NCBI GenBank assembly: GCA_020848455.1
Contig: JADLAB010000153.1
Coordinates: 1 to 42,110, forward strand
Origin: Polyangiaceae bacterium
Lineage (GTDB): Bacteria; Myxococcota_A; Polyangia; Polyangiales; Polyangiaceae
DNA: 42,110 nt
Direction of reading: 5' to 3'
Shown here: piece after piece, positions 10,126 to 19,479 of the stretch
Numbering within the stretch: the stretch's first letter is position 1
Layout of the letters: the number at the start of each line of letters is the position of its first letter
Notes under the pieces: model-generated
Databases searched by the model: none
The model's input: the letters and a program-made list of their open reading frames with translations, nothing else
What the model was told of the DNA's origin: nothing
Made by a program: the position numbers and the translations under genes

Positions 10126-11268
10126 TCAGTCGCGCAGGTAGTGACAGCTGTACCCGTCGGGGTGCTTCTCCAGGTAGTCCTGGTGGTAGGCCTCCGCGGG
10201 CGTGAACGGGCCGGCCTCCACGATCTCGGTCACCACGGGTGCGGGCCACTTGCCGCTCGCGTCGACGCGCGCCTTGACCTCGGTGGCGACTTCGCGCTGC
10301 GCCGACGAGGTCACGAAGATCGCCGAGCGGTACTGGCTGCCGACGTCGTGGCCCTGGCGGTCGCGGGTGGTCGGGTCGTGCATGCGGAAGAACCACTTCT
10401 CGAGCAGCTCGGCGTAGCTGAGCCGCGTCGGGTCGAACACGACGCGCACCGCCTCGGCGTGACCGGTGCGCCCCGTCGAGACCTCGGGGTAGGTCGGGTT
10501 GGGCGTCGAGCCGCCGGCGTAGCCGACGTCGGTGTCCACGACGCCCGGGATCTCGCGCAGGAGCCCCTCCATGCCCCAGAAGCAGCCGCCGGCGAGGATG
10601 GCCGTCTCGAGGGTGGCGCGGCAGCCCGGCCCCTCGTCCGAGGCGGGCACGGCGCAGGCCTCGGCCGGCTTCGACGGCGGAGCGGGCGCCGCCGCGTCCT
10701 CGAACAGCGCGCGGTACTCGCCGTAGCCCTCGGCCTCGAGCTCCGCGACGGGGACGAAGCGCAGCGACGCCGAGTTGATGCAGTAGCGCAGGCCCGTCGG
10801 AGCCGGCCCGTCGTCGAAGACGTGGCCGAGGTGCGAGTCGCCGTCGCGCGAGCGCACCTCGGTGCGCAGCATGCCGTGGCTGCGATCGCGCCGCTCGACG
10901 ACGTGCGCCGGGTCGAGCGGACGCACGAAGCTCGGCCAGCCGGTGCCGGAGTCGAACTTGTCGCGCGAGGCGAACAGCGGCTCGCCGCTCGCCACGTCGA
11001 CGTAGATGCCGGCGGCGTGGTTGTCCCAGTGCTCGTTCTGGAACGGCGGCTCGGTGGCGCCGTGCTGCGTGACCTCGTACTCGATGCGCGTGAGCCGGCT
11101 GCGCAACTCGTCCTCGCCTGGCTTGTGGTAGCTGCGTTGCCCCATGGTGGTCGTCCTTTCGCCGTGGGCCGGGACCGGGCCGGTGCCGCGCTCGCCTCGC
11201 GGCGCCACGGCACAGCCTGCGACTCCCAGCGCGAGGGACAGTATGGCGACGATGGCTCGGAGTTCCAT
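10126..11268 (-). CDS. msrBA: Exported bifunctional methionine sulfoxide reductase (MsrB-MsrA)
   Basis: A 380-residue lipoprotein from ATG 11268 (an upstream in-frame start at 11304 would spoil the signal peptide). The signal [19 protein letters not shown] puts the lipid on Cys19. The MsrB domain comes first (about 45-180), with [10 protein letters not shown] and catalytic Cys163 in [11 protein letters not shown]; it lacks the CxxC zinc ligands of zinc-type MsrB. Two linker cysteines (about 205 and 216) might act in recycling. The MsrA domain follows (about 220-380), with catalytic Cys229 in GGCFWGME and a resolving Cys375 near the end. It would repair both diastereomers of Met sulfoxide in periplasmic or outer-membrane proteins. 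It needs an electron donor, and none is encoded nearby except possibly the DsbA-like proteins further on. Confidence 0.95.
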   Translation of the reverse strand: MELRAIVAILSLALGVAGCAVAPRGERGTGPVPAHGERTTTMGQRSYHKPGEDELRSRLTRIEYEVTQHGATEPPFQNEHWDNHAAGIYVDVASGEPLFASRDKFDSGTGWPSFVRPLDPAHVVERRDRSHGMLRTEVRSRDGDSHLGHVFDDGPAPTGLRYCINSASLRFVPVAELEAEGYGEYRALFEDAAAPAPPSKPAEACAVPASDEGPGCRATLETAILAGGCFWGMEGLLREIPGVVDTDVGYAGGSTPNPTYPEVSTGRTGHAEAVRVVFDPTRLSYAELLEKWFFRMHDPTTRDRQGHDVGSQYRSAIFVTSSAQREVATEVKARVDASGKWPAPVVTEIVEAGPFTPAEAYHQDYLEKHPDGYSCHYLRD

Positions 11269-11325
11269 GTCTCCCCGTACGCCGCGCCGCCGCTTCGGTT
11301 TCACCCGTGGCCCGGGTGGCGACCG

Positions 11326-14205
11326 TCAACCCTCGCGGAAGGTGCTCCTGCCCTGCAGAATGAGGCCGAAGAAGAGGCCCAGGAAGAGCGACAGGCTGCC
11401 CCACAGCACCACCTGGGAGGCGAGCGGAATCGGCGTGCCGCCCGGGCCGAGCCGGGTGGCGGTGCCGGCCAGGGTCGTCAACACCAGCCAGGAGATGAAG
11501 CAAGCGAGCGCGAAGGCGGCCACGAAGGTGGGCAGCACGCGGACGGCGCTCGCGAGCGCCCGGCGTCCCGCCGAGCCGCGCGGTGACCGCGGCATGAGCG
11601 ACACGACGCTGCCCGCGAGCACCAGCAAGGAGAGCGTCAGGGCGGCGCACACCGTCAGCACGTAACCGGTGCCGTGGCCCGGCAGGACGACCTCGTTCCA
11701 CGCCGTCCCCACGTCGAGGACGAGCAGCGTGCCGCCCGAGACGCCGATGAAGAGCGGCGCCACGTGCGAGACCGGCCCGGGCAGCTGCGCGCGCGCCTGC
11801 ACCCGGACGCGCAGCTTGGAGGCGGCCCGGTAGCGCAGGCGCAAGAGCAGGAAACGCGCGATGCGCCGCAGCTCCTCGGGTGGCAACAGGTCGAGCGTGA
11901 GGTCGTCGTCGCGCTCCACGAGCGCGAGCACAGCCTGGTCGTCGCCGCGGTCGAGGAGCCGCGTGACGCGCTCGACCTCGGCGTAGCGCCGGCGCGCCTG
12001 CTCGCGCCAGCGCTCGGAGCGCTGCTCCACGGCGCGGAGCACCTGCCGCACGACGTCGGCCTCGGGCCACGCCATCACGTCGAGCCGCAGGAGCAGCTCG
12101 TGGGTCGCGGCGTCGAGCTCGCGGCACTGCTCGAGCCCGACGAGCGCACCGGCCCCGTGCGCGGCCGCCGCGGCCGTCTCGAAGCGCTCCCAGGCCTCCT
12201 CGAGCCCCTCGGCCGGCGTGCCGAGCCAGCGCATCCAGCTGTGGAGGCCGCTGTCCTCGCGCGTGCCGAAGAGCGCGCCGCGCAGGGTCTCGAGCCAGGC
12301 GGCTCCTCCCACGTCCTCGCCCTCGAGGCTGGCGGCGCGCAAGAGCGCTTCGGCCACCGCCTCGACCATGCGCACCGACGGCGGACCGGGCTCCCCCGGC
12401 TCGTCTCCGCGCGACGCGTGGATGAGCGCGCGGGTCGCGCTGGCGAGCCGCGCATAGGCGGCGGCGATGGAGGCCGCGGAGCGGTCGGCGTCGCGCTCCG
12501 CGTCGAGCGCCCCGAGGGCCTCGACGACCGCGTGGAGCGGCGTCGCGCTGCCGCGCAACACGCGGCCGAGCTCGCGGAAGGTGAGCGTCGGAGGGTCGCG
12601 CTGCATGAGCCGCCACAGGAGCTTCGCCTGCGCCTCGCCGGGCGTCTCGGGGGCGGTCGCGCCCGAGGCGGCGCGCGCGCGGTCGCCCCCGCGCTGGCGT
12701 TCGGCGGCGGCGCGACGCAGCAGGCGCTCGATCTCGACCGCCACCTGCCGGGCCACGAAACCGTCCTGGCTCGCGGCCAGGTGCAGCACCACGCGCTCCT
12801 CGAAGCGGGCGTCGCGCACCAGCACCTTCGGGTGGTAGTCGCGCGCCGACAACAAGAGGGCGAGGTCGCTCTTGGCCACCTCGGCCGCAGAGCCGTCCTG
12901 TGGGCGGACGGTCGTGGTCGGCATGGCGCGACGGACGAGCGCCGCCCAGGGCAGCGCGGCCACCTCGGGGCGCTCGAGCAACAGGAGCAGCTCCGCGAGG
13001 AGCGTGGCCTGGCGCGCGCTCGAGGTCGTGTGCCACACGTCGGGGTCGAGCGCGCACGCGAGGCGCGGCAGCAGCGCCTCCACGGCGCTCGCCCCGCCAC
13101 CCGGCAGGATGCCGTCCAGGCACAGATGGAGCGCGGGCGCCGCCTCGGCGCTCGCGGCGCGCATCTCTCCGAGCGCCGCATGGTCGCCGCGCGCCTGGAA
13201 CCAGCGCGCCGTCGCGAGCCAGCTCGAGAGCGCGTCCAGGCGGGCGGCACCGCGCGTCGCCTCCCAGCGCGGCTCGCACAGGCGGCTCGTCACCGCGGCG
13301 CGGGTCTCGGCCGCCTCGTCGTCACCGCGGAGCGCGTCGGCGAGATCGCGCAGGGCGGCGTCCACGAGCGGGTCGCAGGGGGCTTCGCGGGCACGCGCCG
13401 GCAGCTCGCACAGCACCGCCGCGCGCGTGGCGGCGTCGTCGAGCAGCACGCCGAGGCCGAGCAGCACGACCGACGCGTCGGCCGCGTCGTGGCCGGGCAG
13501 AGGCATGCTCGCGAGCGCCGCCGCCGTGAGCCCGCCGAGCAGCGCGCCGTCGCCGCCCTCGGCGAGCCAGGCGCAGGCCAGATGCAGCGCGTGGCGCGCG
13601 GCGTGCGCGCTGCCCTCGTCGCCCCCCTCGGTCGACCGGCGGGGGCGACGCCGCGCGCACAGCCGGCCGTCGGGCCAGCGCTCGGGCAGGCCGCCCGGCA
13701 GGCCTCGTTGCCACGCGTCGCAGAGCGTGCCGAGCGCGGCCGCATCGCGGCGCGCGAGCTTGGCGAGCGCCGCGGACGCAGGCAGCCACAGCTCGCGCCG
13801 CCGCGCCCGGAACAGCACCGCCACGAAGGACCGTATCCGCTCGTCGACGATCACATGGCGCGCCACGCTGGGCAGCCACGCCGCCGCTTCGTCGTCGTCG
13901 ATGAGCAGCGGCGCGTCGAAGGGCCACTCGCCCATCGCCGGATCGCCGAGGAAGGGCCCGAGCGCGCCCACCAGACGCGGATCGCCGACCAGGCGCCCGA
14001 GCTCGGGAGGGCGCTGCTTCTCGTACGCCGAGCGCGCGATGAGGAGCGCGCGCTCGACCGGGGTCGCGGCCTTGTCGCGCTTGAGGGCGGCCGGCGCGAG
14101 CGCACGCACCGCGTCCCGCAGGCGCAGCCCGGAATCGGTCCGGCCATCCCAGCGGGCGAGCTCGGCGGCGAGCGTGTCGAGCGTGTCGAGCGTGGGCGCG
14201 GTCAT
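11326..14205 (-). CDS. Large unknown protein with four C-terminal membrane helices
   Basis: A 959-residue protein from ATG 14205 (MTAPTLDTLD); ATG 14223 adds six residues. Residues 1-800 are Ala/Leu/Arg-rich helical sequence without recognisable motifs, possibly HEAT-like, and include a stretch rich in Arg around 230-245. The C-terminus (812-959) has four hydrophobic segments at about 815-832, 848-871, 890-913 and 927-951, so the large N-terminal part is probably cytoplasmic and anchored at the inner membrane. The MsrBA start lies 57 bases beyond its stop on the same strand, so the two may share a transcript. No function can be assigned. Confidence 0.8.
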   Translation of the reverse strand: MTAPTLDTLDTLAAELARWDGRTDSGLRLRDAVRALAPAALKRDKAATPVERALLIARSAYEKQRPPELGRLVGDPRLVGALGPFLGDPAMGEWPFDAPLLIDDDEAAAWLPSVARHVIVDERIRSFVAVLFRARRRELWLPASAALAKLARRDAAALGTLCDAWQRGLPGGLPERWPDGRLCARRRPRRSTEGGDEGSAHAARHALHLACAWLAEGGDGALLGGLTAAALASMPLPGHDAADASVVLLGLGVLLDDAATRAAVLCELPARAREAPCDPLVDAALRDLADALRGDDEAAETRAAVTSRLCEPRWEATRGAARLDALSSWLATARWFQARGDHAALGEMRAASAEAAPALHLCLDGILPGGGASAVEALLPRLACALDPDVWHTTSSARQATLLAELLLLLERPEVAALPWAALVRRAMPTTTVRPQDGSAAEVAKSDLALLLSARDYHPKVLVRDARFEERVVLHLAASQDGFVARQVAVEIERLLRRAAAERQRGGDRARAASGATAPETPGEAQAKLLWRLMQRDPPTLTFRELGRVLRGSATPLHAVVEALGALDAERDADRSAASIAAAYARLASATRALIHASRGDEPGEPGPPSVRMVEAVAEALLRAASLEGEDVGGAAWLETLRGALFGTREDSGLHSWMRWLGTPAEGLEEAWERFETAAAAAHGAGALVGLEQCRELDAATHELLLRLDVMAWPEADVVRQVLRAVEQRSERWREQARRRYAEVERVTRLLDRGDDQAVLALVERDDDLTLDLLPPEELRRIARFLLLRLRYRAASKLRVRVQARAQLPGPVSHVAPLFIGVSGGTLLVLDVGTAWNEVVLPGHGTGYVLTVCAALTLSLLVLAGSVVSLMPRSPRGSAGRRALASAVRVLPTFVAAFALACFISWLVLTTLAGTATRLGPGGTPIPLASQVVLWGSLSLFLGLFFGLILQGRSTFREG

Positions 14206-14376
14206 CGGGCGCTCCGCGTGCATGGCACGGCCGGACGCGCGGGAGAAGATCGCTGCCAGTGCGCCGCGTCGAGCCGACGGGCGCTCCGGTCCCGGAGCGA
14301 CGCGAAGGCTCCGCCCGGCGCCCTTCCCTGCTAGGGTGCCGACGGATCGGGGACCTGGCGCGGAGAGGCAGACAGC

Positions 14377-14718
14377 ATGCGAACAGCGTGGATCGGTATC
14401 GTGCTCGTGGCTCTGACGGCGACGACGGGGTGCTCGAAGGGCAAGCGCGGCAAGTGCGAGAGCGCCTTCGACATGATGAAGGAGATGGCGACGGCGATGG
14501 CCAAGGCCTTCTTGAAGGACGAGGCCGACGGGTCGAAGAAGATCGCCGAGATGGAGGCCGATCTCGACAAAGGCAAGAAGGAGTTCCTCGACATGTGCGA
14601 GGGCCTCTCCGACGAGGCCGTCGCCTGCCTCGAGGACCCGATGAAGAGCGCCGAGGACCCGAAGTGCGTGGAGGTGCTCGGCAAGCTCAAGCTCGGCGCC
14701 CAGCGCAAGGGGCCCTAG
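14377..14718 (+). CDS. Small helical lipoprotein
   Basis: A 113-residue protein from ATG 14377. The signal sequence MRTAWIGIVLVALTATTGC has Cys19 as the lipidation site. The mature part is charged and helical, with three cysteines (CESAFDMM, DMCEGL, VACLED) and a further KCVEV, a pattern seen in small myxobacterial lipoproteins of unknown role. It is divergent from the large membrane protein, with 170 bases between the starts. Confidence 0.8.
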   Translation: MRTAWIGIVLVALTATTGCSKGKRGKCESAFDMMKEMATAMAKAFLKDEADGSKKIAEMEADLDKGKKEFLDMCEGLSDEAVACLEDPMKSAEDPKCVEVLGKLKLGAQRKGP

Positions 14719-14808
14719 GCCGAGAGCGAGCAACCGTGGGCCGTGGGCCATCGGCCCCCGGTCCGGAGCCTCGGGCCCGGAGCCTCGCGCGCAGCGCGAA
14801 CTGCGGGC
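14719..14808. other. Intergenic region with short hairpin and direct repeat
   Basis: Lies between convergent genes. It holds a 5-bp GGGCC-ATC-GGCCC hairpin (14745-14757) and an 11-bp direct repeat CCGGAGCCTCG at 14763-14773 and 14777-14787. It probably includes the terminator for one or both genes. Confidence 0.3.
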
Positions 14809-15369
14809 TCAGCCGGCGTCGGAGCGCCCCCGCACCGACGCCACGAGCGCGGCGGCGAAGGCGTCGAGCGCCTCGGGGTCCGTCCCCTCGCAGGCGGCCT
14901 CGGGCTCGCCGAGCCCGAAGCGCTCCATCACGGCGAACAGCTGATCGGCGCGCACCGCGAGCAGCGGGAGCGCGGGCCCCACGAGCAGCGCCACGACGGC
15001 GTCGTGGTGACCGCGGCCCGCCACCTCGAGCTTGCTCACCTCGTCGACGAAGACGACGTCCGCCCGCGGGGCGTCGGCGCGGAGCCACGCGCCCGCCCGC
15101 GCGAAAGCCTCGCCGTCGAACAGAAACGAGCAGAACGACTCCTCGCCGGCGCCGGGCTCGGCCCCGAGCCGCGCCAGGCGCAGGCTCTCGCCCTGACCGA
15201 TCCGGACCACGCGGTAGCCGACGCGCGCACCGTCCTCGCCGAGCACCGGCTCTTGCAGCACGCCGGCGACGCGCACGCCGCGCGCCACGAGCGCGTGCGC
15301 CACCTCCGCCGCGAGCGCGGTCTTGCCGCTCCCCCGGGCGACCGCGAGCAGGGCCCAGCGCGGCGCCAC
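14809..15369 (-). CDS. THEP1-like nucleoside-triphosphatase
   Basis: A 186-residue P-loop protein from GTG 15369. The Walker A is ARGSGKTAL (GSGKT at 13-17) and the Walker B is VVFVDEVSKLE (105-115), closely resembling the VIDEIGKME pattern of the THEP1/NTPase_1 family, which hydrolyses NTPs and in some members acts on nucleic acids. The first Walker A glycine is absent (A-x4-GKT form instead of G-x4-GKT). It starts 1 base after the stop of the upstream SUMF1 lipoprotein on the same strand, so the two are almost certainly one operon. The biological role of the family is poorly defined. Confidence 0.8.
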   Translation of the reverse strand: MAPRWALLAVARGSGKTALAAEVAHALVARGVRVAGVLQEPVLGEDGARVGYRVVRIGQGESLRLARLGAEPGAGEESFCSFLFDGEAFARAGAWLRADAPRADVVFVDEVSKLEVAGRGHHDAVVALLVGPALPLLAVRADQLFAVMERFGLGEPEAACEGTDPEALDAFAAALVASVRGRSDAG

Positions 15370-15370
15370 G

Positions 15371-16264
15371 CTACGGCCCCACGTCGCGACAGCAGCGAAA
15401 GCCCATCTCGTAGCTCCACTCGCCGGCCTGGTGCATGTAGTTCACGTACTCGCACGACGGGGTGTACGGCGGCCGGAAGCAGCGGGCCCAGTAGCAGCCC
15501 TTGACGACGTGCGAGTGGTTGGTGGGGTTCTTCTCGGTGCGCACCACCCACTCGGCGACGTTGCCGGTGAGGTCGAACACCCCCTCGCGCGAGCGGCAGC
15601 CCGCGCGCGCGCCGCTCGGCTCCGACTGATCGAGGCGCGCGACCTCGGCACTCGCGACCGGACCCGTGCGCGCGCGGATCGCGGCCCAGCGTGGCGGTCG
15701 GTACGCCTTGTCGTGGTTGCAGGCAGCGTTGTCGTAGGCCGTGCCATAGGGGTACGGCAGCCCCGCCGGGCCGCCGCAGGCGCGCAGCCACTCGCTCTCC
15801 CGGCAGAGCCGCTTGCCCCGCGCCTCGCACCACGCCTGCCCGTCGAGAGCGCTCTGCATGAGGAGCGGCTTCTGGCCGGCCACGTTCGGTGCCTCGTAGC
15901 GGTCGATGCAGGCAACCCCGACGTCGACCATGTCCGCCGGGCAGCGCAGCGGGGCCGCCGACGGGGCGGCCGACGCGCTCGCCTCCGGCGAGGAGCCGGC
16001 GAGCGAGTCGGCGGCGGCCGGGGCGGGAGCGCTCGGCGTGGGCGGTGCGCTCGCGCCGGCAGGAGGTGCAGGCGGGCCGGCCGACTTGTCCGCCGCCGCA
16101 GGCGGCACGCCTGGCCGGGAAGCGCTGGCGGAGTGTGCGCCCTCGCAGCCGAGCGCGAGCCCGAGCGCGGCGAGCGCGGCGAACGCGGCGAGCGCGGCGG
16201 AGCCTGGGACTCCCGGCCGGCGGCCGCTCGCGGGCGCCAGGGTACCCGACGCTCCCGCCCCCAT
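15371..16264 (-). CDS. SUMF1-fold lipoprotein
   Basis: A 297-residue protein from ATG 16264. A long N-terminal signal (hydrophobic 22-39) ends in ALGC with Cys40, a weak lipobox. A low-complexity Ala/Ser/Pro linker (about 45-105) leads into an FGE-sulfatase domain: CPADMVDVGVACIDRYEAPN, KRLCRESEWLRACGG, the GVFDLTGNVAEWV signature and the end MGFRCCRD. The C-terminal region reads SCEYVNYMH, so the C-x4-C active-site pair of true formylglycine-generating enzymes is missing. Probably a surface or periplasmic SUMF1-fold binding protein. It is the first gene of a two-gene operon with the NTPase and is a paralogue of the protein at 3244-4047. Confidence 0.88.
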   Translation of the reverse strand: MGAGASGTLAPASGRRPGVPGSAALAAFAALAALGLALGCEGAHSASASRPGVPPAAADKSAGPPAPPAGASAPPTPSAPAPAAADSLAGSSPEASASAAPSAAPLRCPADMVDVGVACIDRYEAPNVAGQKPLLMQSALDGQAWCEARGKRLCRESEWLRACGGPAGLPYPYGTAYDNAACNHDKAYRPPRWAAIRARTGPVASAEVARLDQSEPSGARAGCRSREGVFDLTGNVAEWVVRTEKNPTNHSHVVKGCYWARCFRPPYTPSCEYVNYMHQAGEWSYEMGFRCCRDVGP

Positions 16265-16372
16265 CAGCTGGCCTCGCGCTCCGGCATCGGCACTCCGATA
16301 GCACCGCGGCGGCGGGGCGCCGAGCTGCCAGCTACTTTCCACCTGCCCCGGGCGGGGCGTATCGTCGTCCGC

Positions 16373-17638
16373 ATGAAAGAGGCGCGCGCGGAGCTCGTCC
16401 GCATCGACGCGACCGGCCTCGCCCATCCCATCGGCATGGTGGCGAGCCAGCGCATGCGCTCGCGGGAGGGCGCGTACCGCGTCCTGCCGGGCCCCAAGCA
16501 CGTCGTGTTCATGCGCTACACGGGCGAGGACGGCCGGCGCGATCTCGAGGACGGGTCGGTGGTGCGGCTCGCGGGCGAGATCACCGCGCCGGCCGCGGTG
16601 AGCGACATCCTGTCGCTGGTCGGACAGACGGGCTGGCGCGGCGAGCTCGTCGTGATGGACGGCGAGTCCACGCGCTGCATCTTCGTCGACCAGGGCAACG
16701 TGGTCGGGGCCGAGACCAACGTGAAGCGCGAGTACCTCGGCGAGGTGCTCTACAAGTTCGGCGCCATCGGGCGCACCGAGCACGAGCGGATCGTCGCGCA
16801 GCTCGGCGGCGGCAAGCGCTACGGCGAGCTCGCGGCCGAGCTCGGCATCCTGACGCGCGACAAGGTGTACGAGTTCCTCGGGCGGCAGATCCAGGAGATC
16901 GTGTTCGCCTCGCTCACGGTCGGGGACGGGACCTTCTACTTCCTCGACGGCTTCGCCGAGACCCGGGTGGTCACCCACCACGCCATGAGCGCCAGCTCCC
17001 TGCTCATGGACGCCATCACGCGGCTCGACGAGATCCGCTACTTCTCGCAGAAGATCCCGACGCCGCTGCACATCCCGACCCGGCTCGAGGGGCGCACCGC
17101 GCCGGGGCCCGACCTCGGCTGGATCTACGCGGAGATCGACGGCAAGCGCAGCGTGGCGGACCTCGGTCGGGCGACGGGCCGCGGCGAGTTCGAGACCACG
17201 AAGGCGATCTTCGCGCTCGTGCAAGGCAAGCACGTCGTCATCCGCCCGCCGCCGCTCAGCGGAGGCCCGGTGGCGCTCGTGACGGCGGCCAACGACGCGC
17301 TCGCCGCCATCCTCGGTGCGGCCGACGCGGCGGGGCGCGGGACGGCGCTGCGCGCGAATCTCGCGGGCTTCGCGGGCGGAGCCGGGATCTACGACGTGCT
17401 GTTCCGCGGCGCGGGCCCCGACGAGCGCGGCAAGTTCAAGGCGGAGATCGTCGCCGAGAACGCCAAGCGCATCGCCGGCGGCGCCGACACCATCGACGAC
17501 CTGATGCAGCTGCTCCACGACTACGTGTCGTTCGCGCTCTTCAGCGCCGGCAGCACCCTCGGCTCGGCGAAGGAGGCGGAGCTCACGCGCGACGTGGGCG
17601 TCGCCCTGTCGCAGCTCCTGCCGCAGTCGTCCGCCTGA
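16373..17638 (+). CDS. DUF4388 (PATAN) domain protein
   Basis: A 421-residue cytoplasmic protein from ATG 16373. Residues about 66-193 form a DUF4388/PATAN domain: LAGEITAPAAVSDILSLVGQ, GELVVMDGES, FVDQGNVVGA and GTFYFLDG. This domain is common in delta-proteobacterial signalling proteins. Residues about 200-270 contain a second helical segment with a DGKRSVADL-type motif, as often follows DUF4388. No enzymatic motif is seen. It converges on the PEGA kinase with a hairpin exactly filling the 22-base gap, and diverges from the SUMF1 lipoprotein. A regulatory or scaffold role is likely but unproven. Confidence 0.85.
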   Translation: MKEARAELVRIDATGLAHPIGMVASQRMRSREGAYRVLPGPKHVVFMRYTGEDGRRDLEDGSVVRLAGEITAPAAVSDILSLVGQTGWRGELVVMDGESTRCIFVDQGNVVGAETNVKREYLGEVLYKFGAIGRTEHERIVAQLGGGKRYGELAAELGILTRDKVYEFLGRQIQEIVFASLTVGDGTFYFLDGFAETRVVTHHAMSASSLLMDAITRLDEIRYFSQKIPTPLHIPTRLEGRTAPGPDLGWIYAEIDGKRSVADLGRATGRGEFETTKAIFALVQGKHVVIRPPPLSGGPVALVTAANDALAAILGAADAAGRGTALRANLAGFAGGAGIYDVLFRGAGPDERGKFKAEIVAENAKRIAGGADTIDDLMQLLHDYVSFALFSAGSTLGSAKEAELTRDVGVALSQLLPQSSA

Positions 17639-17639
17639 G

Positions 17640-17660
17640 CGGGCGCACGCGGGGCGCCCG
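17640..17660. terminator. Bidirectional hairpin between convergent genes
   Basis: A 7-bp perfect stem CGGGCGC/GCGCCCG (17640-17646 and 17654-17660) with a 7-base loop sits in the 22-base gap between the DUF4388 stop (17638) and the kinase stop (17661). Confidence 0.55.
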
Positions 17661-19337
17661 TCAGCGCTTCGTGCGGATCCCCGGGTCGGTGGTCGTCGTC
17701 GCCGGCGGCGGCGGGGGCGGTGGCTTGACGGGCGGCACGTAGGGCGGCGGCGGGAGCACCGCGGTGCGGGCGCTCGCCGAGACGCTCGCCGAGACGCTCG
17801 CCGAGGCGCTCACCTGCGTGGCGCTGGCGGACGCCTTCGGGGCGACGGGCGTCAGGTTCGCCGTGACCATGAGGTCGCTCGCGAGCACGCCGGGCTGGAC
17901 CTCGTAGGGCTCGAAGCCGTCGAGCGCCACCATGAAGGTGCGCGGCCCGGCGTCGCTCGCGACGGCGACGGACAGGGGCGTCGTGCCGAGGACGCGGTCC
18001 TTCTCCTTGACGACCGCCCCGCCGGGTTTGCTGTCGATCTTCAGGGTGAAGCTGGTCGCGGCGGCGCTCGGGGTCGGGGCGGTGGCGGCGCCACCGCGGG
18101 TGCTCACGGCCACGAAGGCGCCGATGCCGAGGGCCACCACGGCGCCGGCGATCACCGCGACGCGCACGCCCTTGCGGTGCGTGGCGCTCACCTTCGTCTG
18201 GCCCTCGACCGTGAGCGAGGCCGCGGTCCCCGACCCCTCGGAGACGGTTCGCGGGCGCGAAGGCGTCGTGCTGGTGGGGCCGCTCATCGACGGTGTGCCG
18301 CTCGAGAAGCGCCCGGAGGGACCCGAGTCGTTCGAGAAGGTCGCCTCGAGCAGGGGCAGGTCGTGCTCGCCTTCGCCCTTCATCTGCTGCTCGATGATCG
18401 ACTGGATGCGCGCGCGCTCGTCGGAGAAGCGCTCGCTCACGAGCTTGCCCACCTCGCGGCAGCCCCGCCGGTCGGGCAGCGTCTCGACGAAGGCGTCGAT
18501 CTCGCCCTGGAGCTCGGCCGCCGTCTCGTAGCGGTCCTCGCGCTTGGTCGCGAGCGCCTTGTGGATGATGGTCTCGAGCCGGGGGTCGATGTCCGGCACC
18601 GACTCGCGCACCTTCGGGATGTCGCCGGCCAGGAGCTTCTGGATGACGGCGATGTCCGGAATGCCGCGGAACATGCGCTTGCCGGTGGCGACCTGCCACA
18701 GGATGACGCCCACCGAGAACAGGTCGGCACGGCAGTCGACGCGCTCGCCGAGCGCCTGCTCGGGCGACATGTACGCCACCTTGCCCTTGAGGACGCCGGT
18801 GCGGGTCTCCGAGGAGGAGTTGAGCGCCTTGGCGATGCCGAAGTCGACGACCTTCACCTGCCCGCTGTACGTGACGAAGATGTTGTGCGGGCTGACGTCG
18901 CGGTGCACGACGCCGAGCGGCGTGCCGTCGTAGTCGCACAGCTCGTGGGCGTGGTGCAGACCGCTCAGGGCCTCGCTCACCACGCGCAGCTGCATCGCGA
19001 GCGACAGCTCCTTGCCGACCTTGTTGTGGATGCGGTTGAGGGTCTGGCCCTCGAGGGACTCCATCGCGATGAAGTAGCGATGGCCGTCCTGGCCGACCTC
19101 GTTCGTCTGGACGACGTTCGGGTGGTTGAGGCGGGCCGCGAGCCGCGCCTCGTCGAGGAACATCGTGACGAACTCGGGATCTTCCGCGAGCTGCGCCTGG
19201 ATCTGCTTGATGACGACGAGCTTGTTGAAGCCGGCCGGCCCCTTGACGAGGGCCAGGAAGACCTTCGCCATGCCACCGCGTCCCAGCTCGGCGAGCAGGC
19301 GGTATTTGCCGAGGGACGTGCTCTCGCGCTCTTCCAT
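17661..19337 (-). CDS. Membrane Ser/Thr protein kinase with C-terminal PEGA domain
   Basis: A 558-residue protein from ATG 19337. The kinase domain (about 11-285) has GRGGMAKV, Lys44 in VVIKQI, the catalytic loop HRDVSPHN (145-152), DFG at 165-167 and the [10 protein letters not shown] activation segment. The usual Lys of HRDxKPxN is Ser149, a change that recurs in myxobacterial kinases, so it is probably still active. A transmembrane helix (about 391-412) leads to an extracytoplasmic PEGA domain (about 430-497), then [13 protein letters not shown] repeats and a Pro-rich tail ending in basic residues. It is divergent from a TonB-dependent receptor that also has PEGA-like repeats, with 142 bases between them. 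Confidence 0.94.
   Translation of the reverse strand: MEERESTSLGKYRLLAELGRGGMAKVFLALVKGPAGFNKLVVIKQIQAQLAEDPEFVTMFLDEARLAARLNHPNVVQTNEVGQDGHRYFIAMESLEGQTLNRIHNKVGKELSLAMQLRVVSEALSGLHHAHELCDYDGTPLGVVHRDVSPHNIFVTYSGQVKVVDFGIAKALNSSSETRTGVLKGKVAYMSPEQALGERVDCRADLFSVGVILWQVATGKRMFRGIPDIAVIQKLLAGDIPKVRESVPDIDPRLETIIHKALATKREDRYETAAELQGEIDAFVETLPDRRGCREVGKLVSERFSDERARIQSIIEQQMKGEGEHDLPLLEATFSNDSGPSGRFSSGTPSMSGPTSTTPSRPRTVSEGSGTAASLTVEGQTKVSATHRKGVRVAVIAGAVVALGIGAFVAVSTRGGAATAPTPSAAATSFTLKIDSKPGGAVVKEKDRVLGTTPLSVAVASDAGPRTFMVALDGFEPYEVQPGVLASDLMVTANLTPVAPKASASATQVSASASVSASVSASARTAVLPPPPYVPPVKPPPPPPPATTTTDPGIRTKR
17771..17806. repeat. Three 12-bp coding repeats
   Basis: The unit CGCTCGCCGAGA occurs three times in a row (17771, 17783, 17795; the last base of the third differs). 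It encodes the Ser/Val/Ala repeat near the kinase C-terminus. Confidence 0.7.
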
Positions 19338-19479
19338 GGGTCTCGGACCGGCAACCGGCTCAGGTTATGACAGCCTAACAGCTCGTGCCGCGCAACTCCA
19401 ATCCCGCGGCGCGCGGCGGAGCTCGCCGCCTCGCCGCAAAGGTCGACGCTGGCGGTGCCCCTGTGGAAGAATCGCCGCC
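19338..19479. promoter_or_regulatory. Shared upstream region of kinase and TonB receptor genes
   Basis: A 142-base divergent intergenic region. The only AT-richer patch is at 19362-19379 (AGGTTATGACAGCCTAAC), 25 bases from the kinase start, which would suit a -10 region or an operator. No clear -35/-10 pair can be assigned. Confidence 0.25.

Noticed and set aside
11674-14334. An 886-residue plus-strand open frame opposite the large membrane protein
   Set aside because: The minus strand shows membrane helices and normal residue use; the plus frame is Arg/Ala/Gly/His-rich without motifs. Less certain than the other shadows because neither strand has a known domain.
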